Shown one piece after another: positions 1 through 7,896 of a stretch of DNA of 64,000 nt. This stretch comes from Plut-88900 sp963668115 (lineage in GTDB: Bacteria; Chloroflexota; Dehalococcoidia; Plut-88900). The first letter of the stretch is position 1. Each line of letters begins with the position of its first letter. The stretch is from assembly GCA_963668115.1 (NCBI GenBank), contig OY764147.1:1178001-1242000 (forward strand), in the 5' to 3' direction. Position numbers and translations under genes: made by a program. A model generated the notes under the pieces. That model worked only from the letters and a program-made list of their open reading frames with translations. It searched no databases and was not told the origin of the DNA.

Positions 1-47
1 CCGACACGGCAGAATCGCCACTTGTCGGGACGGCTACTGTGTAATAG

Positions 48-56
48 ATTATATCA
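48..56 (-). promoter_or_regulatory. Extended -10 promoter element reading left out of the window
   Basis: On the minus strand this reads TGATATAAT, a TG-N-TATAAT extended -10 box. It would drive a gene to the left of the window. No convincing -35 box is seen. An identical TGATATAAT lies upstream of the secreted protease gene near 20.6 kb, which supports it as a real promoter word in this genome. Confidence 0.3.
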
Positions 57-84
57 CCCGTGCCCGTGAGGCACGCGATTCAGG

Positions 85-131
85 ACAAAAGAGTGGGCAC
101 CCTGGGGGGAGGTGGCGCCCAAGGGTGCCCG
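85..131 (-). terminator. Probable intrinsic terminator downstream of nrdJ
   Basis: A 9-bp perfect stem, GGGCACCCT (95-103) with AGGGTGCCC (122-130), closes an 18-nt loop. Read on the minus strand it is followed by CTCTTTTGT, a short U-tract. It lies about 125 nt beyond the nrdJ stop and would end the mraZ-to-nrdJ transcription block. The U-tract is short, so efficiency is uncertain. Confidence 0.5.
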
Positions 132-256
132 GAGGTGGTGTGCGCTGGGAGGAGCAGCGCACCGGGGTAACGGCAGTCGGGGGGATGGCCCGATGGCTCG
201 GGCCGTGTTCCGGGGGGAGCACGCCTCCCGTCTGCCCTTGCTTTGATATTAGGACG

Positions 257-2659
257 TTAGCCGCATTTGTTGTACCCGCAGTCGTAGCAGGTCACGCATC
301 CCTCCTGGTATACCAGGGTCCCGTTGCATTCCGAGCATTTGCCTGAATAAGCGATTTTTCCATTTCCGTTGGTGTGGCCGTTTCCGTTCTTTTGAAGCTG
401 GGGCAACGGCACCTGTGCCCCGACAACGGACGGAGCTTCCGGGCTGGGCCACTTCTCGTGCTCCATGAGGTGTCGGGAGAGGACGAGGGCGACCGCGTCG
501 GGGCCGGACTTGACAAGTTCTCCTTCGTTCCATGCGGGACAGCAGGTAATGCCCCTCAACTGGTCGATGACGTCCTGGGTCTCGATGCCCGAACGGAGGG
601 CTAGGGAGGCAAGCCGGGAAATCGCCTCCAGTTGTGCAGAGTCGCAGCCACCCGCCTTGCCAAGATTGGAAAAGACCTCGAAGGGGGTCTTTTCCTCGTC
701 GAAGTTGACGGTTACGTACATATTGCCGTGGCCCGTGTGGACCTTCTCGGTGATGCCCTGCACCTTGGAAGGTCTGCGCCGCGGGGTCGGGCCTGAGTGG
801 GGCGCTTCGTCGCCTTGTCGGGCCTTCTGGGTCTGACCGGTGTTCAACACCTGCTGACTCTTGCTGCCGTCCCGGTAGATGGTCACGCCCTTGCAGCCTT
901 CCCGGTAGGCCAGCATGTAGACCTTGCGCACGTCTTCGACAGTGGCGTGGTTGGCAAAGTTAACGGTCTTGGAGACGGCGTTGTCGGTGTGCCTCTGGAA
1001 GGCGGCCTGCATCTTGACGTGCCACTCGGGGCTGATGTCGTGGGAGGTTACGAAGAGGTCCTGCACCCACCTAGGCACCTCTTCCAAACCCTGAGCTGTC
1101 CCTAGGTCGGCCAGCTTCTCCATCAATTCCTGGCTGTAGAAGCCTTCGCGTCGGGCGACAGCCTCGAAGTAGGGATTGACTTCCACCAGGCGGGCGTTGT
1201 CCATGACGTGCCTGACGTAGCTGAGGGCGAAGAGGGGCTCGATGCCGCTGGAGCAGTTGGCGATGATGCTGATGGTGCCGGTGGGAGCAATGGTGGTGCG
1301 GGTGGAGTTGCGCATGGGTCGGGGCCCGAGCAACCCGCCAGGGCCATAAACGGAGTCGTCCCAGTCGGGGAAGTTGCCGCGCTCGCCGGCAAGGGTCTCC
1401 GACGCAGAGGTAGCCTTTTCGTCGATGAACCTCATAACTTCTTCGCCCAAGTCCAGGGCCGCCTGGGAGTTGTAGGGGATACCCATGAGGATGAGCATGT
1501 CGGCCCAGCCCATAACGCCGAGGCCAATGCGCCGGATACTGGTGGAGGTCTCGGCGATCTCGGGGATGGGGTAGTTGTTCATGGTGACGACGTTGTCCAA
1601 GAAGCGGACGCAGCTTCCCACCACTTCGCCCAATTCGTCCCAGTCCACGGCAGGGCCTTCGTCAGATTCGAGAACGAACTTGGCAAGGTTGATGGAGCCG
1701 AGATTACAGGAGTCGTAGGAGTAGAGGGGCTGCTCTCCGCAGGGGTTGGTGGCCTGGATCGGGCCCCGCTTGGGCACGGGGTTGGAGCGCTCGTCGTTCA
1801 TCCGGTCGATGAAGATGATGCCCGGGTCACCGGTCTTCCACGCGCTCTCGACCATTTCATCGAAGAGGGGTTTGGCCTCTATGGACTTCACCTTGACCTT
1901 GCTGTTGGGGTTGACGAGGTCGTGGGTGCTACCGTTCTCCACAGACTGCATGAACCGTTCGGTGACGGCAACGGAGATATTGAAGTTCTGAAGGGAGGAG
2001 TCGTCGTCCTTAGAGTGGACGAACTTCAGGACGTCGGGGTGGCTGACATCTAGTATGCCCATGTTGGCGCCGCGTCGGGTGCCGCCCTGCTTCACTACGT
2101 CGGTGGCGGTATCAAAGATGCGGATAAAGGACACGGGGCCGCTGGCCACGCCGCCCGTGGACCCGACCCTGTCGCTCTCGGGCCTGAGATTCGAAAAGGC
2201 GAAGCCGGTGCCGCCTCCGCTTTTGTGGATGACTGCGGTGTGTTTGGCTGCTTCGAAGATGCCGTCAATGGAGTCGGGGACGGCGAGGACGAAGCAGGCG
2301 GAGAGCTGTTGGAGTTCCCTACCGGCATTCATGAGCGTCGGGGAGTTGGGCATGAACTGATTGCGGGCCATGAGCTGGTAGAACCGTTCAGCCAATAGCT
2401 CGACATCCGTATCGACCGCTCCGTATGCCTTTTCTCCCTCCGCTATATTCCGGGCTACTCGGCGGTAGAGATTTTCCGGCACTTCGGCCGGCTTGCCTTC
2501 CGAGTCCTTGACCAGGTAGCGCCGCCCCAAGACTGCCATGCCGTTTTCGGATACGAGGGGCAGTCGTTTGCCAAACTTTTCGGAGATTTCACCGCTTAGG
2601 CCCAGAACCATCCGAGAGTGGACGGTTGATTGATTGATTGCCTTATTAATCTGTACCAA
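257..2659 (-). CDS. nrdJ: Adenosylcobalamin-dependent (class II) ribonucleotide reductase
   Basis: Reduces ribonucleotides to deoxyribonucleotides using B12, without oxygen and without a separate radical subunit. The 800-residue protein shows the R1-type barrel: a cysteine in LSACFVLAVP (about 122), the KSGGGTGFAFS loop (about 146), NPCGEQ at about 305-310 followed by SCNLGSINL, and the ATGTISIIANCSSG-type loop. The last 25 residues carry paired CxxC motifs, the expected redox/zinc tail. The first codon is TTG at 2659 with a weak SD; an ATG at 2611 (residue 17) is an alternative. It is the last gene of the minus-strand block headed by mraZ and lies near its regulator nrdR. No ATP-cone is evident at the N-terminus. 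Confidence 0.95.
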   Translation of the reverse strand: MVQINKAINQSTVHSRMVLGLSGEISEKFGKRLPLVSENGMAVLGRRYLVKDSEGKPAEVPENLYRRVARNIAEGEKAYGAVDTDVELLAERFYQLMARNQFMPNSPTLMNAGRELQQLSACFVLAVPDSIDGIFEAAKHTAVIHKSGGGTGFAFSNLRPESDRVGSTGGVASGPVSFIRIFDTATDVVKQGGTRRGANMGILDVSHPDVLKFVHSKDDDSSLQNFNISVAVTERFMQSVENGSTHDLVNPNSKVKVKSIEAKPLFDEMVESAWKTGDPGIIFIDRMNDERSNPVPKRGPIQATNPCGEQPLYSYDSCNLGSINLAKFVLESDEGPAVDWDELGEVVGSCVRFLDNVVTMNNYPIPEIAETSTSIRRIGLGVMGWADMLILMGIPYNSQAALDLGEEVMRFIDEKATSASETLAGERGNFPDWDDSVYGPGGLLGPRPMRNSTRTTIAPTGTISIIANCSSGIEPLFALSYVRHVMDNARLVEVNPYFEAVARREGFYSQELMEKLADLGTAQGLEEVPRWVQDLFVTSHDISPEWHVKMQAAFQRHTDNAVSKTVNFANHATVEDVRKVYMLAYREGCKGVTIYRDGSKSQQVLNTGQTQKARQGDEAPHSGPTPRRRPSKVQGITEKVHTGHGNMYVTVNFDEEKTPFEVFSNLGKAGGCDSAQLEAISRLASLALRSGIETQDVIDQLRGITCCPAWNEGELVKSGPDAVALVLSRHLMEHEKWPSPEAPSVVGAQVPLPQLQKNGNGHTNGNGKIAYSGKCSECNGTLVYQEGCVTCYDCGYNKCG

Positions 2660-2753
2660 GGTTCGCTCGATTCTATGATTTATAAATTGCGCCCGAAAAC
2701 TGATGGGAATATTGCGGAGCTGTCCAGTCTGCCTTCACCTCTGCCCCGACTTG

Positions 2754-2948
2754 TTAGTCGGGGCCTGGATCCGGGCCGGGCAGCTTCATCGCCAATCCCA
2801 GCTTTTCCAGCGCTTCGAGGTCGGCATCCGCGGGTCGGGGTTTACCGGCGACCTGATCCAGTGAGGCCTCACCGCCTGAGACCCGCTCACCGTTCCTGAC
2901 GGTTACGACATAGGGGTCTACCGGGGCCTTAGTTTCTAACAGCTTCAT
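2754..2948 (-). CDS. Small conserved-looking hypothetical protein between nrdR and nrdJ
   Basis: A 64-residue soluble protein, acidic towards its C-terminus, with no recognisable domain, signal peptide or membrane segment. ATG is preceded by GGCGGAG at suitable distance, and the frame fits tightly between nrdR (11 nt upstream) and nrdJ, so it is probably translated as part of the same transcript. Its position suggests a link with nucleotide reduction, but nothing in the sequence shows a function. Confidence 0.5.
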   Translation of the reverse strand: MKLLETKAPVDPYVVTVRNGERVSGGEASLDQVAGKPRPADADLEALEKLGLAMKLPGPDPGPD

Positions 2949-2959
2949 CTCTACTCCGC

Positions 2960-3496
2960 CTAACGCCGTCCGGACCGCGAGTTTCCTTCTCCCCGCCGAC
3001 TCACTTCCATAAACATGGGGAGTTGGGCCGAAGGGGCCTCGGCGTCAACGTGGGAGCCGAGCAGGGAGTCGACCTCTTCCTTGAAGGTCTCCACGTCGGC
3101 GAAATCCCGGTAGACGCTGGCGAACCGGATGTAAGCGACGCGGTCCAGTTCCTTGAGGCGAGCCATGACCAACTCACCGACGATGCCGGTTGGGACCTCG
3201 GCCCTGCCAAGCTTCTGGAGCTCCTCCTCGATATCGTCAACCATCTTTTCGATGGAGCCGAGGGGCAGGGGCCTCTTGGCACAGGCCTTATGAATGCCGG
3301 AAGCCAGCTTGGAGCGGTTGAATAGCTCCCGGCGCCCGTCTCCCTTAATGAGGGTCAGGACAGCGCCCTGGATCCGCTCCAGGGTGGTGTAACGCAGGTC
3401 GCAGCGGAGACATTGCCGCCGTCTCCGCACTGCACTTTCCACAGTCCTAGAATCAATGACCTTCGAATCTTCGAAGTCACAGAAGGGACATCTCAC
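2960..3496 (-). CDS. nrdR: Transcriptional repressor NrdR
   Basis: Zinc-ribbon plus ATP-cone repressor of ribonucleotide reductase genes. I place the start at the GTG at 3496, because NrdR proteins normally begin MRCPFC and this codon gives exactly that. The frame stays open to an ATG at 3541, which would add 15 unusual residues. From GTG the zinc cysteines are C3, C6, C29 and C32. The ATP-cone follows (about 46-136; GAVLTLIKGDGRRE through the YIRFASVYRDF motif). The C-terminal tail of some 25 residues is longer than usual. It sits between ftsZ and nrdJ; a probable NrdR box lies just upstream at 3543-3558, suggesting autoregulation. Confidence 0.93.
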   Translation of the reverse strand: MRCPFCDFEDSKVIDSRTVESAVRRRRQCLRCDLRYTTLERIQGAVLTLIKGDGRRELFNRSKLASGIHKACAKRPLPLGSIEKMVDDIEEELQKLGRAEVPTGIVGELVMARLKELDRVAYIRFASVYRDFADVETFKEEVDSLLGSHVDAEAPSAQLPMFMEVSRRGEGNSRSGRR

Positions 3497-3542
3497 TGCT
3501 TGTAACCCCGTCGGGAAAGGAAACCCGTTAGAAATTCCCATA

Positions 3543-3558
3543 CCACAATATGTGGTGT
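3543..3558 (-). promoter_or_regulatory. Probable NrdR box upstream of nrdR
   Basis: The 16-mer CCACAATATGTGGTGT agrees with the NrdR-box consensus ACACAATATATTGTGT at 13 of 16 positions and is nearly palindromic. A weaker AT-rich match with centre 31 bp away (3574-3589, core CTATATAT) could be the second box of the usual tandem pair. A TTGACA is present on the minus strand at 3591-3596, but no good -10 lies 17 bp from it. Confidence 0.5.
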
Positions 3559-3649
3559 CAGGGGGTAACGCTACTACTATATATCAGCGCTGTCAAGCAT
3601 TGAAACGCACTATTTCTTGAGTAATTTTCGAACCCGTTCTAAATCCCGG

Positions 3650-4783
3650 TTAGCGGAAAGCACCCGTGGCCCGGGCTCCGATTCCCTTGCGAAAGAGGCC
3701 ACCGAAGCGGGACCCGTTGCTCACCCTGCGCGCCCCATTAGGAAAGCCGTTGGGCCGCTCCCGAACCGGTTGCATCAGCTCCTGTGGCTGGGCAGAAATT
3801 ACCCTGCCCTTGGGCAGGTCTTCCACGGTGTGCTCCATCTCAAGGCCGGTGGCAATGAGGGTTACGCGGACTTTTCCGTCGAAGGCTTTGTCGCGTACCA
3901 CTCCGAATATGACGAGGGCGTCGGGGTTGGAGGCACCGGTCAGCATCTCGGCGGCCCGGTTGGTCTCTCCGATGGTCAGGTCGTCGCCGCCGGTGATGTT
4001 CAGCACGATGCCCGTGGCGCCCTTGAAAGAGGACTCCAGCAACGGCGAGGAGAGGGCTCGGGTTGTGGCCTTGCTCATTCGGTCTTCGCCTTCTCCGGTG
4101 CCGATGGCCATCAGGGCGCGGCCGCCGTCCTTCATCACGTTGCGCACGTCGGCGAAGTCCACGTTGATTTCACCGGGGACGTTGATGATGTCGGCAATGG
4201 CCTGAACGCCTTGGGACAGGACGTCGTCCACCATGCCGAAGGCCTCGCCCATGGGGAGATCGTATTCACAGGCGTCGAGGAGGCGGTTGTTGTCAATGGC
4301 GATCAGGGTGTCGACCTGCTCCACAAGCATGTCTAGGCCCTCTTCGGCGATGATCATGCGGGAACGGCCTTCAAAAGAGAAGGGCTTGGTGACGACACCG
4401 ACGGTCAGGGCTCCGGCCTCCTTGGCCAACTGAGCTACGATAGGAGCGGCACCGGTACCGGTGCCCCCGCCCATCCCCGCGGCAACGAAGATCATATCTG
4501 CGTCGCTGACCAACTCCTGGAGCGCCTCCCGGCTCTCCTCCGCCGCTTTCCACCCGACGCTCGGGTCACCGCCACTGCCCAGGCCGCTGGTGGTGGAAGG
4601 CCCTATGCAGATCCGGGTGGGCACGTCCATGAGGTCCAAGGCCTGGGCATCGGTGTTGATGCACGCGAGGTCCAGGTTCTTGGCCTTGGAGACTGCCATC
4701 CGGGACACGGCGTTGGACCCCCCACCCCCAACCCCTATTATCTTTACCCGGGCCAGATTAACCTCTCTTGCCTTTCTTATCAT
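3650..4783 (-). CDS. ftsZ: Cell division GTPase FtsZ
   Basis: Tubulin-like GTPase forming the division ring. The N-terminal IIGVGGGGSNAVSRM motif, the tubulin signature GGGTGTGAAP (about 105-114) and the T7-loop region NVDFADVRNVM are intact. Two ATGs are available: 4789 has AAAGGGAG only 1 nt away, whereas 4783 has it 7 nt away, so 4783 is preferred (377 residues). After the globular domain there is a basic linker ending GARATGAFR. The usual acidic/hydrophobic C-terminal peptide that docks FtsA, SepF or ZipA is not obvious. Lies in mraZ-rsmH-ftsZ with no ftsA, ftsQ, ftsI or mur genes. Confidence 0.95.
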   Translation of the reverse strand: MIRKAREVNLARVKIIGVGGGGSNAVSRMAVSKAKNLDLACINTDAQALDLMDVPTRICIGPSTTSGLGSGGDPSVGWKAAEESREALQELVSDADMIFVAAGMGGGTGTGAAPIVAQLAKEAGALTVGVVTKPFSFEGRSRMIIAEEGLDMLVEQVDTLIAIDNNRLLDACEYDLPMGEAFGMVDDVLSQGVQAIADIINVPGEINVDFADVRNVMKDGGRALMAIGTGEGEDRMSKATTRALSSPLLESSFKGATGIVLNITGGDDLTIGETNRAAEMLTGASNPDALVIFGVVRDKAFDGKVRVTLIATGLEMEHTVEDLPKGRVISAQPQELMQPVRERPNGFPNGARRVSNGSRFGGLFRKGIGARATGAFR

Positions 4784-4857
4784 TTTCATCTCCCTTTCAC
4801 GCCCTGCCGGAGGGCACCGCTAGGGGACCAGCCAATGCCGCCAGCCGGTCCCGGCTT

Positions 4858-5781
4858 CTAGACCCGTTCTCCCACCCTGAGCCTCGCGCTTCGGGCTCGG
4901 GGGTTGTCGTATATCTCTTCGGCAGTGGGGGATACAGCCTTGCGGGTGATCCGCTTCATTCGACGCACCCTTCCGCAAGTGCACTCCGGCTGTTCCGGAG
5001 GGCAGGTGCAGCCGCCCGCCTCCCGACGCATAAATGTCTTGACCAATGCCGCTTCCAAGGAGTGATAAGTGATTACCATCAGTCTCCCACCAGCAGCCAA
5101 CAGGTTAACTGCTCCTTCCAAGCCTCTTTGCAGGTTGTCGAGTTCACGGTTGACGCGGATTCGAAGGGCCTGGAATGTCCGGGTGGCGGGATGGATTCTT
5201 CGCCGCCCCCCACCCGATGCCTTGGAGACAATTGTTGCGAGGGCGGCTGTGGACCTGACTGGGCGAGATCCCACTATCGCCGAAGCGATTCTCCTGGCTC
5301 GAGGCTCTTCGCCGAATTCCCGAATGGTCTGAGCGATGTCCGCTTCCGGCCAAGAATTGACAATCTCCTCGGCGGTTAGGGTTTGGGCGGAGTCGAACCT
5401 CATGTCCAAGGGGCCGTCGGCCTGGAAACTGAACCCCCGGGCGGGGTCGTCGATCTGGCGGGACGAGAAGCCCAGATCGAAAAGGACACCTTGGACCTCG
5501 GATATTCCCGCGTCAGCCGCCAGTGCTTCCATGTCAGCGTAGTTACCGGTCCGGGCCTGAAAAGCGGAGCCGAAGCTGGACAGGCGACGGGCGGCAACCG
5601 GTGCAACTGAAGGGTCGGCGTCGATACCCAGGACCCGGCCCCCGGGCCGGCACCGCTCAAGAATCTCCTCGCAGTGGCCCCCTTCACCCATTGTCGCGTC
5701 TATGTAGACGCCGTCGGGCCTGACCGTCAGGCCTTCCAGCACCTCGGCTGTCATAACGGGCTTGTGGCTGTAGTCGCTCAT
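4858..5781 (-). CDS. rsmH: 16S rRNA (cytosine1402-N4)-methyltransferase RsmH
   Basis: SAM-dependent methylation of 16S rRNA C1402. The 307-residue protein has the family N-terminus HKPVMTAEVLEGL, the SAM-binding segment IDATMGEGGHCEEIL, the LFDLGFSSRQIDDPARGFSF stretch and the RVNRELDNLQRGLE and VITYHSLE blocks. Length is normal. It starts 2 nt after the mraZ stop, so the two are probably translationally coupled, and the ftsZ start follows about 75 nt downstream. This is the standard division/cell-wall cluster order, here stripped of wall genes. Confidence 0.96.
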   Translation of the reverse strand: MSDYSHKPVMTAEVLEGLTVRPDGVYIDATMGEGGHCEEILERCRPGGRVLGIDADPSVAPVAARRLSSFGSAFQARTGNYADMEALAADAGISEVQGVLFDLGFSSRQIDDPARGFSFQADGPLDMRFDSAQTLTAEEIVNSWPEADIAQTIREFGEEPRARRIASAIVGSRPVRSTAALATIVSKASGGGRRRIHPATRTFQALRIRVNRELDNLQRGLEGAVNLLAAGGRLMVITYHSLEAALVKTFMRREAGGCTCPPEQPECTCGRVRRMKRITRKAVSPTAEEIYDNPRARSARLRVGERV

Positions 5782-5783
5782 CG

Positions 5784-6224
5784 TTACCGTGAAAGGGTCC
5801 CGCTGGTGAGACCCTGGGCTATCTCCGAGGCCTGATCTTCCATCAACTCTCGTTCCCTAACCCAAAGTTCCTTGCTCCATATCTCCAGGTGTCGACCCAC
5901 TCCCGCCACCACCACTTCATCGTCTATCTGGGCGTAGTCCCTTAGCGGGGTGGGAAGGCCAACCCTTCCGAGGCGGTCCAGGTTCAGGCGGAAGGCGCTG
6001 GAAAAGACAAGCCTGTTGACCCGCCTGGCGCCCTGGTCGGTGCCGGGGAGCGAGGCGTATTCCTCGGCGAGGCGGTCCCAGGTCGCGGCGGTGTATGCGA
6101 CGATACAGTTGTCGTAGCCTCTAGTTACGACAATGCCGTCCTGGAAATCGCCTCGGGACTTGGGGGGGATGGCGACCCGCCCCTTCTGATCCAGGCGATA
6201 TTCGTACTCACCGAGAAACATCAT
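5784..6224 (-). CDS. mraZ: Transcriptional regulator MraZ
   Basis: AbrB-like DNA-binding protein that controls the division cluster. Family features include FLGEYEYRLDQKGRVAIPPKSR at the N-terminus and a second repeat with RLNLDRLGRVGLPTPLRDYA. The start is set at the ATG at 6224, giving MMFLGEYEY (146 residues). An in-frame start at 6254 lies inside the GTGGG operator repeats and would add ten atypical residues. Its own leader carries three GTGGG repeats and a strong promoter, so MraZ very likely represses its own operon, as in other bacteria. Confidence 0.95.
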   Translation of the reverse strand: MMFLGEYEYRLDQKGRVAIPPKSRGDFQDGIVVTRGYDNCIVAYTAATWDRLAEEYASLPGTDQGARRVNRLVFSSAFRLNLDRLGRVGLPTPLRDYAQIDDEVVVAGVGRHLEIWSKELWVRERELMEDQASEIAQGLTSGTLSR

Positions 6225-6229
6225 TATCG

Positions 6230-6254
6230 CCCACTTTTCCCCACTAGTCCCCAC
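6230..6254 (-). promoter_or_regulatory. MraZ operator: three GTGGG direct repeats
   Basis: On the minus strand GTGGG occurs at 6254-6250, 6244-6240 and 6234-6230, a strict 10-bp period with 5-nt spacers, directly between the -10 box and the mraZ start codon. MraZ is known to bind TGGG direct repeats with 5-nt spacers upstream of mraZ. The arrangement here matches that description. Confidence 0.85.
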
Positions 6255-6282
6255 ATTTTATCATTCAGACCCATTCTGTCAA
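6255..6282 (-). promoter_or_regulatory. Sigma-70 promoter of the mraZ operon
   Basis: Minus-strand TTGACA (6282-6277), a 16-bp spacer, then TAAAAT (6260-6255). The -10 box abuts the first GTGGG repeat, so MraZ bound at the repeats would cover the transcription start. Confidence 0.75.
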
Positions 6283-6337
6283 CGCATTTTTTGCGCATTT
6301 CCCACCGTGATATGATGGCCGGCAAAGGCTAAGGCAA

Positions 6338-6823
6338 ATGTCTCAATTCAAAGTAGGAATACTGACCAGCAGCGATCTCGGGGCGCGGGGGGAAAGGGAA
6401 GACGTGAGCGGGCCCCTTATCAAAGAGATGGTCGGCGAGCTAGGAATGAATGCGGCCAAATACGTGATAGTGCCTGATGATCAGTATCGGATAGCGGACA
6501 CCCTGCGGGAATGGGCAGACGGTGGGGAGGTGGACTTGATTCTGACCACTGGGGGAACGGGGCTGGGGCCTAGGGACGTCACACCGGAGGCAACCCTGTC
6601 CGTAATCGAAAGGCAGGTCCCCGGAATCCCGGAGGTGATGCGTACGGCCAGCCTGGAAAAGACGCCCATGGGCATGATCAGTAGGCAGGTGGCCGGGGCT
6701 CGGGGGTCTTGCCTCATAGTCAATCTACCGGGCAGTCCCAAGGCCGTGCAGGAATGCCTGGAAGCCATTTCGCCGGTACTGGCCCACGCCCTGACCCTGC
6801 TCAAGGGCGATACGGCTCATTAG
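6338..6823 (+). CDS. mogA: Molybdopterin adenylyltransferase / MoaB-MogA family protein
   Basis: Adenylates molybdopterin (MogA), or is its MoaB paralogue, in molybdenum cofactor synthesis. The 161-residue protein contains the MoCF-binding core: VGILTSSDLGARGEREDVSG at the N-terminus, LTTGGTGLGPRDVTPEAT in the middle, and the INLPGSPKAVQE-like block (here VNLPGSPKAVQE) near the C-terminus. Length fits the single-domain MogA/MoaB family. It is divergent from mraZ and starts about 80 nt from it. trmD follows after 15 nt on the same strand. MogA and MoaB cannot be separated by eye. Confidence 0.88.
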   Translation: MSQFKVGILTSSDLGARGEREDVSGPLIKEMVGELGMNAAKYVIVPDDQYRIADTLREWADGGEVDLILTTGGTGLGPRDVTPEATLSVIERQVPGIPEVMRTASLEKTPMGMISRQVAGARGSCLIVNLPGSPKAVQECLEAISPVLAHALTLLKGDTAH

Positions 6824-6838
6824 CTAGCCGCCCACCGC

Positions 6839-7585
6839 ATGAACTTCCACGTTTTCACCCTGTTCCCGGCCATGTTTCAGGGCCCCCTGAGTGAGAGCAT
6901 TCTGAAGCGCGCCCAAGAAAAAGGACTTCTGAACGTTTCTCTGCACGACATCCGGGACTACGCGGAGAACAAGCACCGCATCGTGGATGACTACGCATAC
7001 GGCGGAGGCCCGGGTATGGTCATGAAACCCGAGCCGGTGTTCAAGGCTGTAGAGAGCCAGCTTGAATGGATCCGAGAAAGCCAGACGGAGCCTGCAGACG
7101 TTCCGGTGATATTGATGAGCCCCAAGGGTCGGGTGCTGACGCAGGATGTGGCCCGGGAGCTGGCGCGACACTCCGACATAATGCTGATTTGCGGGCACTA
7201 CGAGGGAGTTGATCAGCGAATTGTAGACTACCTGGCTACGGACGAGATAAGCATAGGAGATTATGTGTTGACGGGAGGGGAACTGGCGGCCATGGTTGTC
7301 ATAGACTGCGTGGCGCGGCTCGGGGCGGGGGTATTGGGCTCTGAAGAGTCCACCAGCAGGGAGTCACACACCGACGGCCTGCTCCAGTACCCCCAGTACA
7401 CGCGACCCCCTGAGTATCGGGGCTGGACCGTCCCCGAGGTGTTGCTCTCGGGTCACCATGCGCGCATTGATGAGTGGCGTCGGGAGCAGTCTATGCTCGA
7501 AACAAAGCGCCGGAGGCCGGACTTGCTGGAAGGCCCGGAAGAGCCGTTTCATCGGGGCATTGATAGCCACGAAAGCCAGTATTGA
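6839..7585 (+). CDS. trmD: tRNA (guanine37-N1)-methyltransferase TrmD
   Basis: Methylates G37 of tRNAs to prevent frameshifting. The knotted SPOUT domain is clear: FHVFTLFPAMF at the start, RIVDDYAYGGGPGMVMKPEP, the ICGHYEGVDQRI motif at about 118-130 and the EISIGDYVLTGGELAA knot. The C-terminal domain has the TRPPEYRGWTVPEVLLSGHH segment. At 248 residues it has normal length. Two tRNA genes follow, one of them tRNA-Arg. Confidence 0.96.
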   Translation: MNFHVFTLFPAMFQGPLSESILKRAQEKGLLNVSLHDIRDYAENKHRIVDDYAYGGGPGMVMKPEPVFKAVESQLEWIRESQTEPADVPVILMSPKGRVLTQDVARELARHSDIMLICGHYEGVDQRIVDYLATDEISIGDYVLTGGELAAMVVIDCVARLGAGVLGSEESTSRESHTDGLLQYPQYTRPPEYRGWTVPEVLLSGHHARIDEWRREQSMLETKRRRPDLLEGPEEPFHRGIDSHESQY

Positions 7586-7623
7586 GGGCAATTTTCGTAC
7601 CGTCCGAGGCGGGTCGCCTTTCC

Positions 7624-7652
7624 TTGACCCTCCAGATGCGCGATGCTAGAAT
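7624..7652 (+). promoter_or_regulatory. Sigma-70 promoter of the tRNA-His/tRNA-Arg unit
   Basis: TTGACC (7624-7629), a 17-bp spacer, TAGAAT (7647-7652). The first tRNA begins about 22 nt after the -10 box. The promoter is separate from trmD, which ends at 7585. Confidence 0.65.
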
Positions 7653-7673
7653 CCTCGACACATCTCGCCCGAT

Positions 7674-7750
7674 GGTGAGCGTAGCCTAGCGGTTAAGGCA
7701 CCAGGTTGTGGCCCTGGAGATCGAGGGTTCGAATCCCTTCGCTCACCCCA
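7674..7750 (+). tRNA. tRNA-His (anticodon GTG)
   Basis: Cloverleaf with acceptor stem GTGAGCG/CGCTCAC, D-arm AGCCTAGCGGTTAAGGC, anticodon arm CCAGG TTGTGGC CCTGG with anticodon GTG, and T-arm GGGTTCGAATCCC. It has the tRNA-His hallmark: an extra G at -1 (7674) opposite C73 (7747). CCA is encoded at 7748-7750. Confidence 0.95.
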
Positions 7751-7781
7751 CTTACTACACAACTTCATCCATCGTAGACTT

Positions 7782-7857
7782 GCGCCTGTAGCTCAGTGGA
7801 TAGAGCATCGGTCTTCGGAACCGAGGGTCGGGGGTTCGAATCCCTTCAGGCGCGCCA
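7782..7857 (+). tRNA. tRNA-Arg (anticodon TCG)
   Basis: Acceptor stem GCGCCTG/CAGGCGC, D-arm AGCTCAGTGGATAGAGC, anticodon stem TCGGT/ACCGA with loop CTTCGGA giving anticodon TCG (reads CGA), and T-arm GGGGGTTCGAATCCC. Discriminator G at 7854, CCA encoded at 7855-7857. Probably co-transcribed with tRNA-His 31 nt upstream. Confidence 0.95.
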
Positions 7858-7896
7858 CTCCCGCACTTCACCGCTACCCACCGCAGGAGGTCTCTT

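Noticed and set aside
1208..2053. Long open frame on the + strand opposite nrdJ (281 codons)
   Set aside because: It is antisense to a certain gene, has Gly/Val/Asp-rich low-complexity composition typical of the reverse of high-GC codons, and has no family similarity.
6241..6254. In-frame ATG start of mraZ at 6254
   Set aside because: It lies inside the GTGGG operator and right after the -10 box; start moved to 6224.
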